The position numbers and the translations under genes are program-made. From Piezodorus guildinii (Eukaryota > Arthropoda > Insecta > Hemiptera > Pentatomidae), in NCBI GenBank assembly GCA_023052935.1, contig CM041295.1, positions 16,058,880-16,122,879 on the forward strand: 64,000 nucleotides of DNA, read 5' to 3'. The notes below the pieces were generated by a model. The model was not told where the DNA came from and did not search any database. It was given only the letters and a program-made list of their open reading frames with translations. Positions 43,113 to 53,170 of this stretch are shown piece after piece. Within the stretch, counting starts at the first letter, position 1, and each line of letters opens with the position of its first letter.

Positions 43113-44199
43113 GAAGTGTATAATACTGTATGTGTGTGCGTATCCATGTAGATATGCATGCTATTTATATTAGCAGTTATAAAAAAAAATAAAAACCATT
43201 GCACATATGTAACTACTTATTTTGCATAATAAAGGCTATTTCATTTCATTTCTAGATCGGCTGCGTGAGCTATACATGGGTTTCAAAAGTTCTTAAATTG
43301 ATTATAACAACAAGCGTTAGTGAAAATCAAGTATTACATGCACCATATTTTTTATATTCAGATTTATTTCTTAATCGTTATACTTTAAACAAACATAAAG
43401 GAATTCAGTCAAATCCTTTATGTTTGCCACGGAAATGTTATTCAAATTTTGTTTGTTATTTCTGCACAACTTTGACAATGACTTCATTGACAGTCCTATT
43501 GTAAAGTTTGCACCCATTGCAACCATCTCGACAATATGCTGTTCATGACTGGTGTTTTTTCTTAGTTTCTTAATCTATCTCCTTTAAAGATTTGATTTCT
43601 GACCAGCATACTTTCATTAATACTTAGAGTTTGAATGAAAAACCCAAGTATTCACTTCTCTCGATCCACGTCATTTTAGAAACTATAGGATCCCAGCTGC
43701 TCTGAGAAATAAATAGAGCGATAGTAAAGCAGAAGTAATAAAATATTAACTCTAAGCCTGAAGCCTTTCGTGGAAAGGAAAGGGTCTATCGTAAGGACAA
43801 AACCTTTTATGAAGCTTAATAAATCGGCATTGAAGAAAGAGCAATTAGACCCTAAGACGCAGGGAGTAATCAAGTCCAAGGAATAATACTAAGAAAAGTA
43901 TTTAAAGACTATTAAACGGGAATAAAGTGAGGGAATAAATGAGAAAAACTACAAAAACAGAAGTGACGGGACGTATATAATAAAACTCTATATAAAATAA
44001 AAGTACTTTAGTAACGTGCTATTTAAACATTTATAAATCATATTTAACTACAATAGCATCTGTTTTACGAAGGAATCTGTTTTACGATGTAATATATTTC
44101 GAGTAGCTAGTAATTCGATATGTAGATTACACAATTTTTTTTCATTTAAATATAATTAAATAATAAAAAAAATGTTATTATCCCTAAATCTAGTCCCTT
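43113..44199. other. Unassigned spacer
   Basis: No gene supported. Open frames at 43265-43504 and 43676-43879 show no recognisable motif. Confidence 0.5.
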
Positions 44200-44330
44200 T
44201 TTGGTCAGTAATTACCTAATCTTCTTTGCGATATGAACACACACTCACACATCTTTATTTTTACTGTGGACTCAAGGGACTCTAAAGCGTACATTTCACA
44301 ACTATATAGTGGACATTAAGTGAAATTTAA
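44200..44330 (+). repeat. Family F terminal module fragment
   Basis: Contains ACACACACTCACACATC, TGTGGACTCAAGGGACTCTAAAGC and a CATTTCACAACT segment, the right-end module of family F. It abuts the inner boundary of the right duplication arm. Confidence 0.5.
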
Positions 44331-44444
44331 AATATTTGATAGAAATACAGTGATTTACATATACATATTGGTACAATCTTATTTATACAGCCATATGGGC
44401 ATCCCTTGTGGGGATATTAGAATATTCATTTTATTTATTAAAAT

Positions 44445-44965
44445 TTACATTTTTTTTTAAATACAACAAGTAAATATGTTATAGGATAAAATGCGTTAAA
44501 AAAACAAAAAAAAAAAAAAAAACAACATTGAGAGACTGCATATTTACAGCACTTCAATAGTTATTTTAACCAGAGGATATCTGCTTCGAGCCAAATCAGC
44601 ACCATAAGGCGCTTTTAGATCATTATGGATGAGTTTATTTGTGACGAAGAAAGGAGCTTTAGGGATTTTTAAAGGACCTTGGATTGTAAGGATTGGATAC
44701 GAGAAGAATTATATTGTATACTATAGTCCCGAAGCTCAACACCGTAAGTGCAAATGGGCCTTATTACAGTAATGTAGATGGAACTTTTGTAGTTGAAAGG
44801 TTTTTCTTGTAATTGTTGAAGTAGCCTAAAACGTCGATCAGTTTCTTGTCACTTCAATCTATTATTGGATTAATCTTCAATCATATTAGAGTTCTAAGTA
44901 AGACATTTGTCACGATGAAGTCCTAGGTCGGATCTGTTAAACAAGGATACATTTTTGTTCTGAAC
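44445..44965 (-). pseudogene. Decayed Jockey-B 3' fragment (copy B6)
   Basis: Duplicate of copy B5 in inverse orientation, with the same stops (for example the LRDYSIQ segment in place of the usual LWGSTK) and only a few nucleotide differences. It therefore arose by duplication of B5 or the reverse, not by an independent insertion. Confidence 0.7.
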
Positions 44966-45147
44966 ATCTAACGAAATTGGCCATACAGATTTCATCTAAA
45001 GTAAACTCAAATCCTTTAAAACACTATTCAGAAATGCAATTATTTTCAAAAAGAAATAATAAAACATCTTATTTCGTTGAAAATCATACTAAAATGGATC
45101 CTCCCATAGCTAAAATTAATGAGCGATTTTCGCGCTTCCTTATTATA

Positions 45148-46023
45148 TTGGGTTGTTTCACATGAAAGGTCCGTTTTACAGTTTCTGAAATACATAAAGG
45201 ATTTTGCAGGTCTCTGTTGTTTTCTTCAGAATGTTTACATATTTAAAGTAAACAGTTACTAATCCTCTACCTTTGTATTATAAACATTAGCTTCCCAATC
45301 AATTACTCACTTTTTAGTATACCTCCAAATATGAACATGGAAACACGCGATTTTCAAGTAATATTTTTGTACGAGTTTAAACTCGGCCATTCAGCAGCTG
45401 AGGTCGCTAAAAATATTTTCAAGGCGTTAGGGGAAGGGAGTGTTAATGAACGGACCATTCGCCGTTGGTAAGACCTCCGTCCGTAATAGACAACGATGTC
45501 CTCAAACATACAGTAGAAGGAAACTCTTACCAAACAGTTAAAGGACTCTTAGCACAGCTAAATGCAAGTGCATCTACCGTTTCCAGACATTTAAAGTGTA
45601 TTGGGAAAGTAAAAAAGCTCGATACATGGGTACCTCATGATCTCACTGAGCGGCAGCAAGACCCCATCTTTCAAAACATACCGTGCAAAAATTGAAAGAA
45701 CTGGGCTACGAAGTTCTTCCACTCCCACCATATTCTCCCGACTTGTCTCCAACAGATTACCACCTGTTCAGGAATTTAGACAACTTTAGACAAAGGAAGA
45801 CTTTTTGAAAATGATGATCAAGTGAAACGTGCGTTTTCAGATTTTGTTTCACTTTAAAGCTTAGAGTTTTTCAGTTCGGGGATAAAAAAAGTTGGTGTCA
45901 CGTTGGGAAGAATGTGTAGAAAAAGAAGGTAAATACTTCGAATAAAATTATCTTGTTTTCATATCGTATTTTTAATAAAAATCCTTTAATTTGAAAACGG
46001 ACATTTCATGTGACACAACCCAA
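45148..46023 (+). mobile_element. Mariner deletion derivative (copy B)
   Basis: 876 bp between TA dinucleotides, termini TTGGGTTGTTTCACATGAAA and TTTCATGTGACACAACCCAA. It shares copy A's internal structure but has lost about 54 more bases between the RRW codons and the DLRP/SV segment (near 45469). Confidence 0.88.
45333..45900 (+). pseudogene. Mariner transposase, internally deleted (copy B)
   Basis: Starts MNMETRDFQVIFLYEFKLGH, reaches NERTIRRW and then skips to the PSVIDNDVLKHTVEG block. It continues through VSRHLKCIGKVKKLDTWVPH and resumes after the shared central deletion at KELGYEVLPLPPYSPDLSPT. The helix-turn-helix and third catalytic Asp region are recognisable. The first two catalytic Asp residues are absent. 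Confidence 0.82.
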
Positions 46024-46025
46024 TA

Positions 46026-48591
46026 CAACCGTGGTTAGCAGGGGCGAGCCTACTAGTTCTCTCCATATATTTCATTTGAATGTAAGTAGAGGTAAAAATT
46101 AGATATATTATGTGCTAAGGGAGTATCCATCCTCTATCTAAGTGGTCTAGAACACACTATATGACGGGCAGTATAAACGTCATAGTTGCTACGTAACTGG
46201 GAATACTATGTAGGTTCTAAGGGTAAACTATGTAATTGATTGAGTATAGCTCATGTATATCATTGCTTCATCAAAGCATAGTACATGAAAGCCATTACTA
46301 GAACCTAATAGTAATATTAGCTAGGGCTAATGGACCACAAATTGGAGACTGTCATAGATAATCATTAGTTAACCGATTTCATTATCTTGAGCAATGAACT
46401 TATTATTACCGAATATTAAGATTTATCAAAATCAGTTAGACATCAGAAAACCATTCTTGTTTTATACACGTTGTCTTTAAGTGAATTTCAACCATTGCAT
46501 TCTACAACTCTACGTTTGTTCTCATATATTATATATTCATATAATAGTTTTTTAGAGATAGATAGTTTTTATATTAAAAATTACCCTTTTTAGTATGGTA
46601 ATCCTAGTTACCAGTGAAATATTTGGATTCGTATCCTTTTAAAAGGGAATCGAGTCGAAAGTGGTGGTTCTCTTCCATTTTGAATCGTATCCTAGTTACA
46701 AGGTTTATAAATTGTTAAGAATCCTTTCAACGAGAATGGCGACTTGAACTTAGAATAAAAAAAAAAATATTTAAAACATTAAAATTGGGAATATCTTTCG
46801 AAATAGTTAAATTTGTCCTTTTAGTGCGTATGCATATTGTTGTTTCTATACATAAATGAATTTTTTTTTTTTGATCATTAACTAATATTTCTTCTTTTTT
46901 TTTTTTTCTTTAGTTAGTTGCCATATTCTTTAGTAGCATCTCTTGATAATCATAAATATAATAATAAAGTCTATCAATGACTGTTACTACTGTTATTGAT
47001 AAACTGTTATTGATCAACATATTTCATGAGGAAAAGCGCTTAAAAAGTACAAAATTTTGTTGGGGAATACCACATCTACGAATGCTGTGCCCAAATACTA
47101 CGTTAAATTTCGCAAATCATATCCTAATGCCATACTGATTTAAACGCAGACTGGTGTGAGAGAAGTCGATGATCAGCTGTAATGAGCCCTGAAATTATCT
47201 AATGGCGTATTTAAAACTATTTGCCTTGGGAATTTATATAGGCTAATTACCCTAGCTACTAGATCATTAGTTAAGTCTAGATGGGGCGGGCTATTTTATT
47301 CACCAATAGTTAGTTCCACCAATTAGATGAATTCATACATTAACTAACTTGGACTGAAATAATTTCCTTTTTCTTTCAAAGCCAATTTTGTTTATTATAC
47401 ATTCTAACCTATCAATTAAAAAACATGTAATTAGTTTCACAAAACATAGCTAATTGTGTAAATCACATTGTTATATTTACCTTAAGTAAGCAAGTACAAA
47501 ATGGATATGGTTTTACTAATTGGAATATCACTGTAACTAATTAATAATGGTTGATACATATATTAATCTAAATATTCTTATAAATCAATAATAGTAATTA
47601 TTGATATCTTAATAATAGGTGATCTGTCACAGATACTGACATCATGTCAAACATGTTTTATGTAATATTTGAAAACAGTTGGGTTATCTGTCGTGAAAAT
47701 AGATACTTTTAAAGCATAAACAATGAATATGAAGAAAGAAATGGTTCGGGTGACTGTAAAAAAAAAAAAAAAAAAAAATAGTAAACAAATATTTAATTCC
47801 AACTCTTCGACCCACTTAGCGTGTCTTCATCAGGGAGAAAATACAAAATACAGACCAGATGATTGATGATAACGGAAAAAAACATACAAAATGATTAAAA
47901 GTTGAATAAAATATATAACACAATAACAGAAAAAATAGTAATAAAGACTCAAATATAAATAATTAATATATAAACAATAAGTATAGTGAACATACGTATG
48001 TAAGGTAACATGAAGTGAAGTGAAATGTTTGGCATCTCTCTTTCACTTTACATCATATATACGCACAACGTCAAGTAGAAAATAAATTTTTAATACTTCT
48101 AAGAATACTTGGACGATTCAAAGAACATTACTCTTCTATCGTAATGTATTAAATACTCCGGATTTCAGAAAAAAAATTGACTTCTTAGCCTTCTGGGAAA
48201 TTTTCTCTCCTCTAATTTGGTACCACATTTTTCGGTGCGTGTAGATCAAGTTGATATATTCGAGTTTTTTTTTTTATTTTATTTATTTTTTTTTTTTTAT
48301 AAAAACCATGGACAGGAGCAAAAATCTCAAAATTTGATTTTCCTCCCTAACCGTTGAGAATCGTACTATGGGTAATAAGAACTTGTTTGTTCTATTTAAA
48401 ATCTAGTATCTGATCCCACAATATGATGAGACATCTATCAGACACCCTATACTGATCAAAATACCATTTATGGGTTTCAGAGATACATGTTTTTTTCTAT
48501 TTAATTGCTTCATCTTTTATATTTGATTTGTTTAAAAAAAGACATTAATTAAATGTATAATAAAGTATATTTATTTTTTATTTTTTAACAG
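46026..48591. other. Long AT-rich stretch, possibly intron upstream of the cellular exon
   Basis: No gene or clear element. A degenerate hammerhead-like tract lies at 47805-47833 on the minus strand (CTGATGA...GGGTCGAA, with GAAG where GAAA is expected). If the exon at 48592 is real, the part nearest to it is intron, ending in a T-rich tract and TTTTTTAACAG. Confidence 0.5.
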
Positions 48592-48943
48592 GAGAAGTTC
48601 AGAATCGAAGCAGAATTGGCAGTCAACCGCGCTAACATGCTTACAAGACTTTGGAAGTACGCTCCGTTAGAAGTGATGCACTCAGAATACCTACTGCACG
48701 CTGGAGTCCTGAGCATGGTGGAATTTGACGAAGACATATTTGCCGCTGGAAACTGCTATGACGCCCACCAGTACAAGAACTTCACCCTCTATTGCCCCTA
48801 CGCCTACAGACTTCCCGAAGGACCGATACTCGTCAAAGACCTGGCAGTGGAATACAAGTACCTCAGTAACACCAGTGAGTGGTTCTACATCGCGAGGAAG
48901 AACGCTGAGAGGGTCATCAGTAACTACAACCAGTTTAGTCGAG
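48592..48943 (+). CDS. Internal exon of a cellular gene, tentatively GPR158-like receptor ectodomain
   Basis: A 352-bp exon between a T-rich acceptor (TTTTTTAACAG|GAG) and a donor (CGAG|GTTAGT). It enters in phase 0 and leaves with one base. It encodes about 117 residues without stops, starting EKFRIEAELAVNRANMLTRL, with blocks APLEVMHSEYLLHAGVLSMV and EYKYLSNTSEWFYIARKNAE and several Cys and one N-glycosylation motif (NTS). Base composition is far less AT-rich than the flanks and codon use looks constrained. The E-A-x-LAVNRAN-x-L pattern and the aromatic W-FYIARKNAE block recall the extracellular cache-like domain of GPR158/GPR179-type orphan receptors, known in insects. That identification is from memory and moderate. 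No other exon was identified, so this is partial. Confidence 0.7.
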
Positions 48944-49365
48944 GTTAGTGACTAATTTTTAATTACGATAGATAGATAGAAAAGTCTGTTTTTATTTTTC
49001 AAAATTACATTGAATAGAAAATAAACAAATAAACAATTTACAAATTACAAAATACAATAATAAAAATCAGACACACTACATGGTCTATTGACCGTCCGTG
49101 GAGTCTGTGCTTATTAACAAAATTAATCTTTAATCTATCAATATAAATAATTAATAACAAAATAAGAAACAAACACTTCGCAAGTTATTTATGTACTAAA
49201 ATTAATTCCCAAATAGTCAAATTCACAATTAGTTAAATTTAATTTAGCAAATTCACTAATAGTTAAATTCTTTAGTTAGTAACATTCTGTAAGTATATAT
49301 AATATTCTTGCCAAAATATACTCCAGCCCATTTTCTCCAGTTTGAAACATCAATAGATCCAATAT
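48944..49365. other. AT-rich DNA downstream of the exon
   Basis: Presumably intron. No element recognised. Confidence 0.5.
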
Positions 49366-49890
49366 TTATTTATGTTCACCCTAAAGATGCATTTCGATTA
49401 TATTATTAGAATTTTGAATTTACCACCACATAAGTATCCAAAGATATTAGCATTACATATAGTTAAGAAAAAAAAAGATATGGTTCAAAAACATACTTTA
49501 TCTGAAAGAATCGCATGGATTAAATTTTAACTTAAATCTATCTGACTGTGATGATTTTAAAGTCATGGAAAAATAGTGTAGCAACATTAAGGGTTCAAAT
49601 GCAAAAAGATATTTATACTTAAAATATTATTAAAGTTATAAATTCTAAAACTTCTCCCTTTTATCCACATTTAACCACAGTAAATTACATTACTGACAAA
49701 TATTCACTGGAGGTGATTAGATGGGTAATTAAAATCAGGGGTGATGTTTTAAACCTGAATTATAAAACGTTCATGAAAACAAATAATAAATGTAGTTTGT
49801 GCAATACAAATGAAACAGAAGATCTTTTTCACTTTTTGGCTGCCTGTCCGATACTTAATTACGATAGTTTTTTAAGTATAAAAATATGAT
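49366..49890 (+). pseudogene. Non-LTR RT C-terminal remnant
   Basis: Pieces LNLPPHKYPKILALHIVKKK and, at about 49730-49885, IKIRGDVLNLNYKTFMKTNN then CSLCNTNETEDLFHFLAACP. The C-x2-C-x8-H-x4-C arrangement preceded by a charged stretch is the zinc motif at the C-terminus of several non-LTR RT groups. Stops and frame changes in between. The clade is uncertain. Confidence 0.5.
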
Positions 49891-49907
49891 GTTATTTTGG
49901 TTTACAA

Positions 49908-49912
<5 letters not shown>

Positions 49913-49946
<34 letters not shown>
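49913..49946. repeat. (AT)n microsatellite
   Basis: Short pure AT run, followed by T-rich sequence. Confidence 0.9.
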
Positions 49947-49951
<5 letters not shown>

Positions 49952-50012
49952 TTTTTTTTTTTATTTTTTTTTACAAAATAACATTTTAAGAGCCTGCGAA
50001 TATGATTAGTTT

Positions 50013-50194
50013 TCATTCCATCTTCCAGTATCTTCTCATTCCATCTTCCAGTATCTTCTCATTCCATCTTCCAGTATCTTCTCATTCCATCTTCCAGTAT
50101 CTTCTCATTCCATTTCCAGTATCTTCTCATTCTATGTTCCAGTATCTTCTCATTCCATGTTCCAGTATCTTCTCATTCCATCTTCCAGTATCTA
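50013..50194 (+). repeat. 23-bp minisatellite, eight units
   Basis: Eight head-to-tail copies of TCATTCCATCTTCCAGTATC plus TTC. One unit is shortened and two carry GTTCC instead of CTTCC. The open frame across it (50002-50208) is a repeat artefact. Confidence 0.92.
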
Positions 50195-50284
50195 CTCAAC
50201 ATTTATGAGCGATTTTCCTTTCTATACTTACACCTAAGAAATATAAGAAACAGCAGTATAAAGAACTCAATTTTAATTTTAAAG

Positions 50285-50470
50285 AATTTAATTTTGGTTT
50301 ATTATTTTCAATAATGAACCTTCTTAATTGACCCAAAAGAAAAATTACCCCCTTGAGGGCTTACGTTTGAAGATACGTAAAATCCGAGTAACGATTAAAA
50401 AAAAAGGTCCGCTTGTCCGCCGTCTGAGGGTTTTCTCCAAAAGTTTCTGAGTTTTGTTTTGTTGCAAGAA
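50285..50470 (+). repeat. Dispersed repeat family G (copy 4)
   Basis: TTATTTTCAATAATGAACC, GAGGGCTTACGTTTGAAGAT and GTCCGCCGTCTGAGGG segments match 17270-17480 in order. Confidence 0.6.
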
Positions 50471-51099
50471 ACCGCAAATATTTATAAAATAGAAAAAAAT
50501 TAAATAAATTTTACTCATAGATACGCCCATAACTCAGTTATTAAGATAGAGAAAAAATTGTATTGTTTTAGTATTAGTAAAAAAGTGAATATCAGCAGTG
50601 TTATTCGGAAGAAAATAAAATTGTTTGCAAAACGAAAAAAGAATCATTGAAATAGGTTTAGAAATAGCAGAGATATATCTTTTTGAAATTAGCAGTGGTC
50701 ATCGACCATATTCTTTTGAATTATTTATTTCTTATTTATTGAATTATTTAGTTATACCCTAATTAGTTATTTAGAAATGATAAAGCGTTGTGTAATAATT
50801 TGCTGCGTTGTTTCGTTTACAGATTGATTTATAATTTTTTTTTTTTTTCTGAAACAGCATTTTAGTTTTCCTTCCTTCTTCTGATATCTTCTTATCATTT
50901 CTACGTTCTTTTGCTTTCTATACCTCGACCAGGGATTTTCGAATCAAATAACCGACCATAGAAATATAAGAAAAAGGATTATAAGGCATACTGTTTTTAA
51001 ATTTTAAAAGTGGATAAGTAAAAACTTGTATTTTTCAAGAACGCAGAAGTGAATGGCATATAACTTTTAAAATTACCGATATTTTTACTTCCAATAGTC
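50471..51099. other. Unassigned AT-rich DNA
   Basis: The segment near 50840-50980 partly resembles 49960-50260 (an AACAGCATTTTAG-like start and an AGAAATATAAGAAA block), hinting at an old local direct duplication. No gene. Confidence 0.4.
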
Positions 51100-51590
51100 A
51101 ATACATAAAATCTATACAATAACTGAGTTTTCAACGGGTATTAGTGTCTTAAGACACCATATCCAATGTCTATGTCTATGTTTGGGGCGTCTATATTACT
51201 TTTGTTAGTTTTTTGACATTTAAATCCTGTAAGATTATTTCAGTTAGAACAAGGCCTAGATAAAAAAAATAAAAAAAACTGTTTAATTTTACATCGATAT
51301 ATTGAATTCCATAAAAATCGCTAGAGCTATTTTAAAGACAGTTTTAGAGAAGTCCATAGTGATTTGTATGAAGGAGTTATGGTTCATCAGTTTTGATTAA
51401 AAACAATTTATGTAACATCCTAGTCATACAATTATTGTAAATATGAAATTTACGACTTCTCGTTTGTGAGCTAGTTTTACGACATAGACACATGGACCAT
51501 TTAGCGAGATTTTGCTTATGGGGATCTTAGGAAACTGCTTTTCGTTTAATACTTTGTTTATATACAGATTTTATATATTAGTAATCTACA
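51100..51590 (+). repeat. Partial family F repeat
   Basis: Includes TTTACATCGATATATTGAAT, AAAAATCGCTAGAGC, CATCAGTTTTGATTAAAAAC, TGTAACATCCTAGTCATAC and TTTACGACTTCTCGTTTGTGAGC in family order. Confidence 0.5.
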
Positions 51591-51639
51591 GTAAAAATAT
51601 GATGTTACGTTTTCGACCTTAAGATTATAAAAAATGCAA

Positions 51640-51723
51640 GGTGGTTACGTATCTTTTATCTTTTTTTCAACATTCATTGTTAATTTTGACAGAAGTCCCA
51701 GAATAAAATTTATTTTTCTTCTT

Positions 51724-51735
<12 letters not shown>
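51640..51735 (+). repeat. CR1-like 3' tail fragment
   Basis: GACAGAAGTCCCAGAATAAAATTTATTTTTC followed by CTTCTT and (AT)n. The identical text recurs at 56540-56582, and a variant forms the 3' end of the CR1 element at 56090-56140. Confidence 0.6.
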
Positions 51736-51774
<39 letters not shown>

Positions 51775-51782
51775 CTTATTAT

Positions 51783-51839
<57 letters not shown>

Positions 51840-51843
51840 ATAT

Positions 51844-51875
<32 letters not shown>

Positions 51876-51880
51876 ATATC
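51725..51880. repeat. Clustered (TA)n microsatellites
   Basis: Three long pure TA runs separated by a few bases. The CR1-like element begins directly after them. Confidence 0.95.
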
Positions 51881-51946
51881 ACCTTATTATCTCTGCTGTG
51901 AGTACTGTTTGTTTTTATAACTTATTTTTTCAATTTAATTTAAAAA

Positions 51947-52893
51947 ATGGTGCAGTGTTCATTGTGCGAATCTGCCATCACTCGTGACGACAAAAACAAT
52001 TTAAATTGCAGTAAATGCCGTGTTGTTTATCACAGAAAATGCTGTAATTTGAAAGAAAAAGAAATAGAAACTCTGAGATTTAATAAAAAATCATGGCTCT
52101 GCCCTAAATGTGACCCAGAAAAAAAACAAGTGAAAAACCCTCATTACCATCCAAGATCAATGAACGAAAAACAGGTATACCAACCTTGGCCGATGTAATG
52201 GCAGCAGTGACCAGTCAAGGATCCCAGGTCAACGAGGAAATTAAAAATATGCGCAGTTCCCTAGAAAAATATGGAGAACCTAGTTTTGAATTGCATGAGA
52301 GGCTCTCCAAAATTGAAAGCCATCTAGAAGGCCAGGCAAAATATATTGAAGAGCTCTCTCTAGAAAATAAGACGTTAAAAAATAAAGTAGGTGAGCTCGA
52401 GGTCCGTCTTAATAAGGCTGAACAGGGCCTACTTCGTAGGTCTCTTGAAATTCGAGGTGTCCCGGTCCGCCCGGGCGAAACCCCTGCGGCTCTGGTGACC
52501 AGTGTAGCGGCGGGCTTAGGCCTGAAGATTTCTCCCGAGGACCTGGACACGGTGGTACGACGTAGATCGAAGCCGGGTGACGAAAGAACTCCTCCAGTCG
52601 TTGTCCGTTTCGTCAGGCAAACCACGAGGGACGAGCTGGTGAAGCAAAGAAAGGTCAAAAGGGATTTCACCACGTTGGACATCGGATGGGAATCCAATGA
52701 CTGCCACCGTATATACCTCAGTGAAGAAATGTCTCCAGGAAACCGACATCTTTACTGGCTCGCTCGACAGAAGAGATCGCCAGGAAAACTAAAATATGTT
52801 TGGTTTTCAGCCGGCAGAGTTCGCTGTCGTAAGGACGACGGACATCCGGTGGTTTTCATCGACCGAGCGCAGGACCTGGAGGTCTTCGGCTGA
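51947..52893 (+). pseudogene. CR1-like ORF1: PHD finger, coiled coil and RNA-binding-like domain, frameshifted
   Basis: First frame (51947-52198) encodes a PHD-type zinc finger: CSLCESAITRDDKNNLNCSK then CRVVYHRKCCNLKE and WLCPKC. A second frame continues from about 52165 (KTGIPTLADVMAAVTS) to 52893. It has a heptad-rich coiled coil (about 52290-52440), followed by LEIRGVPVRPGE and VVVRFVRQTTRDELVKQRKV, and the YVWFSAGRVRCRKDDG block. That C-terminal part resembles the RRM-like ORF1p/FP-type domain of many insect CR1 ORF1 proteins. A single frameshift between about 52140 and 52165 separates the two halves; otherwise the product is intact. It would bind element RNA. Confidence 0.8.
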
Positions 52894-53170
52894 CGTCCCG
52901 ACTACCGTCTACCTTCTGGCTACAAACGGATTCACACCACGGTCTCTATATGTAATTTACTGAGTTTAATGTTTAGTGTCACGGTATATTTTTATTATTT
53001 TACAATTTTTCTTTTCTTCAATATTCATTATTTATTTCATTTTTCAAGTATTCTTTACTCAACACTTTTGATTGTTTTATTTTGTATTTATTTTCTTCTA
53101 ATATTCAAATTTAACCAACATTTAGCTACGTCGTCTTACTACCATCAGTGTTTTTCCCTATCCCGTTCCT

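Larger units (their letters stand above)
44338..46023. repeat. Right arm of large inverted duplication
   Basis: Reverse complement of 39756-41448. From the inside out it carries a Jockey-B 3' fragment, spacer and mariner copy B. The outer end coincides exactly with the mariner terminus at 46023, followed by TA. The flanking sequence beyond differs from the left side. Confidence 0.85.

Noticed and set aside
49738..49870. Possible cellular zinc-finger exon
   Set aside because: The C-x2-C...H...C pattern with its preceding residues and the decayed upstream frame fit a non-LTR RT C-terminus better than a cellular exon.
50002..50208. 68-codon open frame with repeated SSIFSFH units
   Set aside because: It is the translation of a 23-bp minisatellite.
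52215..52749. Long minus-strand open frames opposite CR1 ORF1
   Set aside because: Shadows of the coding strand, whose PHD, coiled-coil and RNA-binding motifs are clear in plus orientation.
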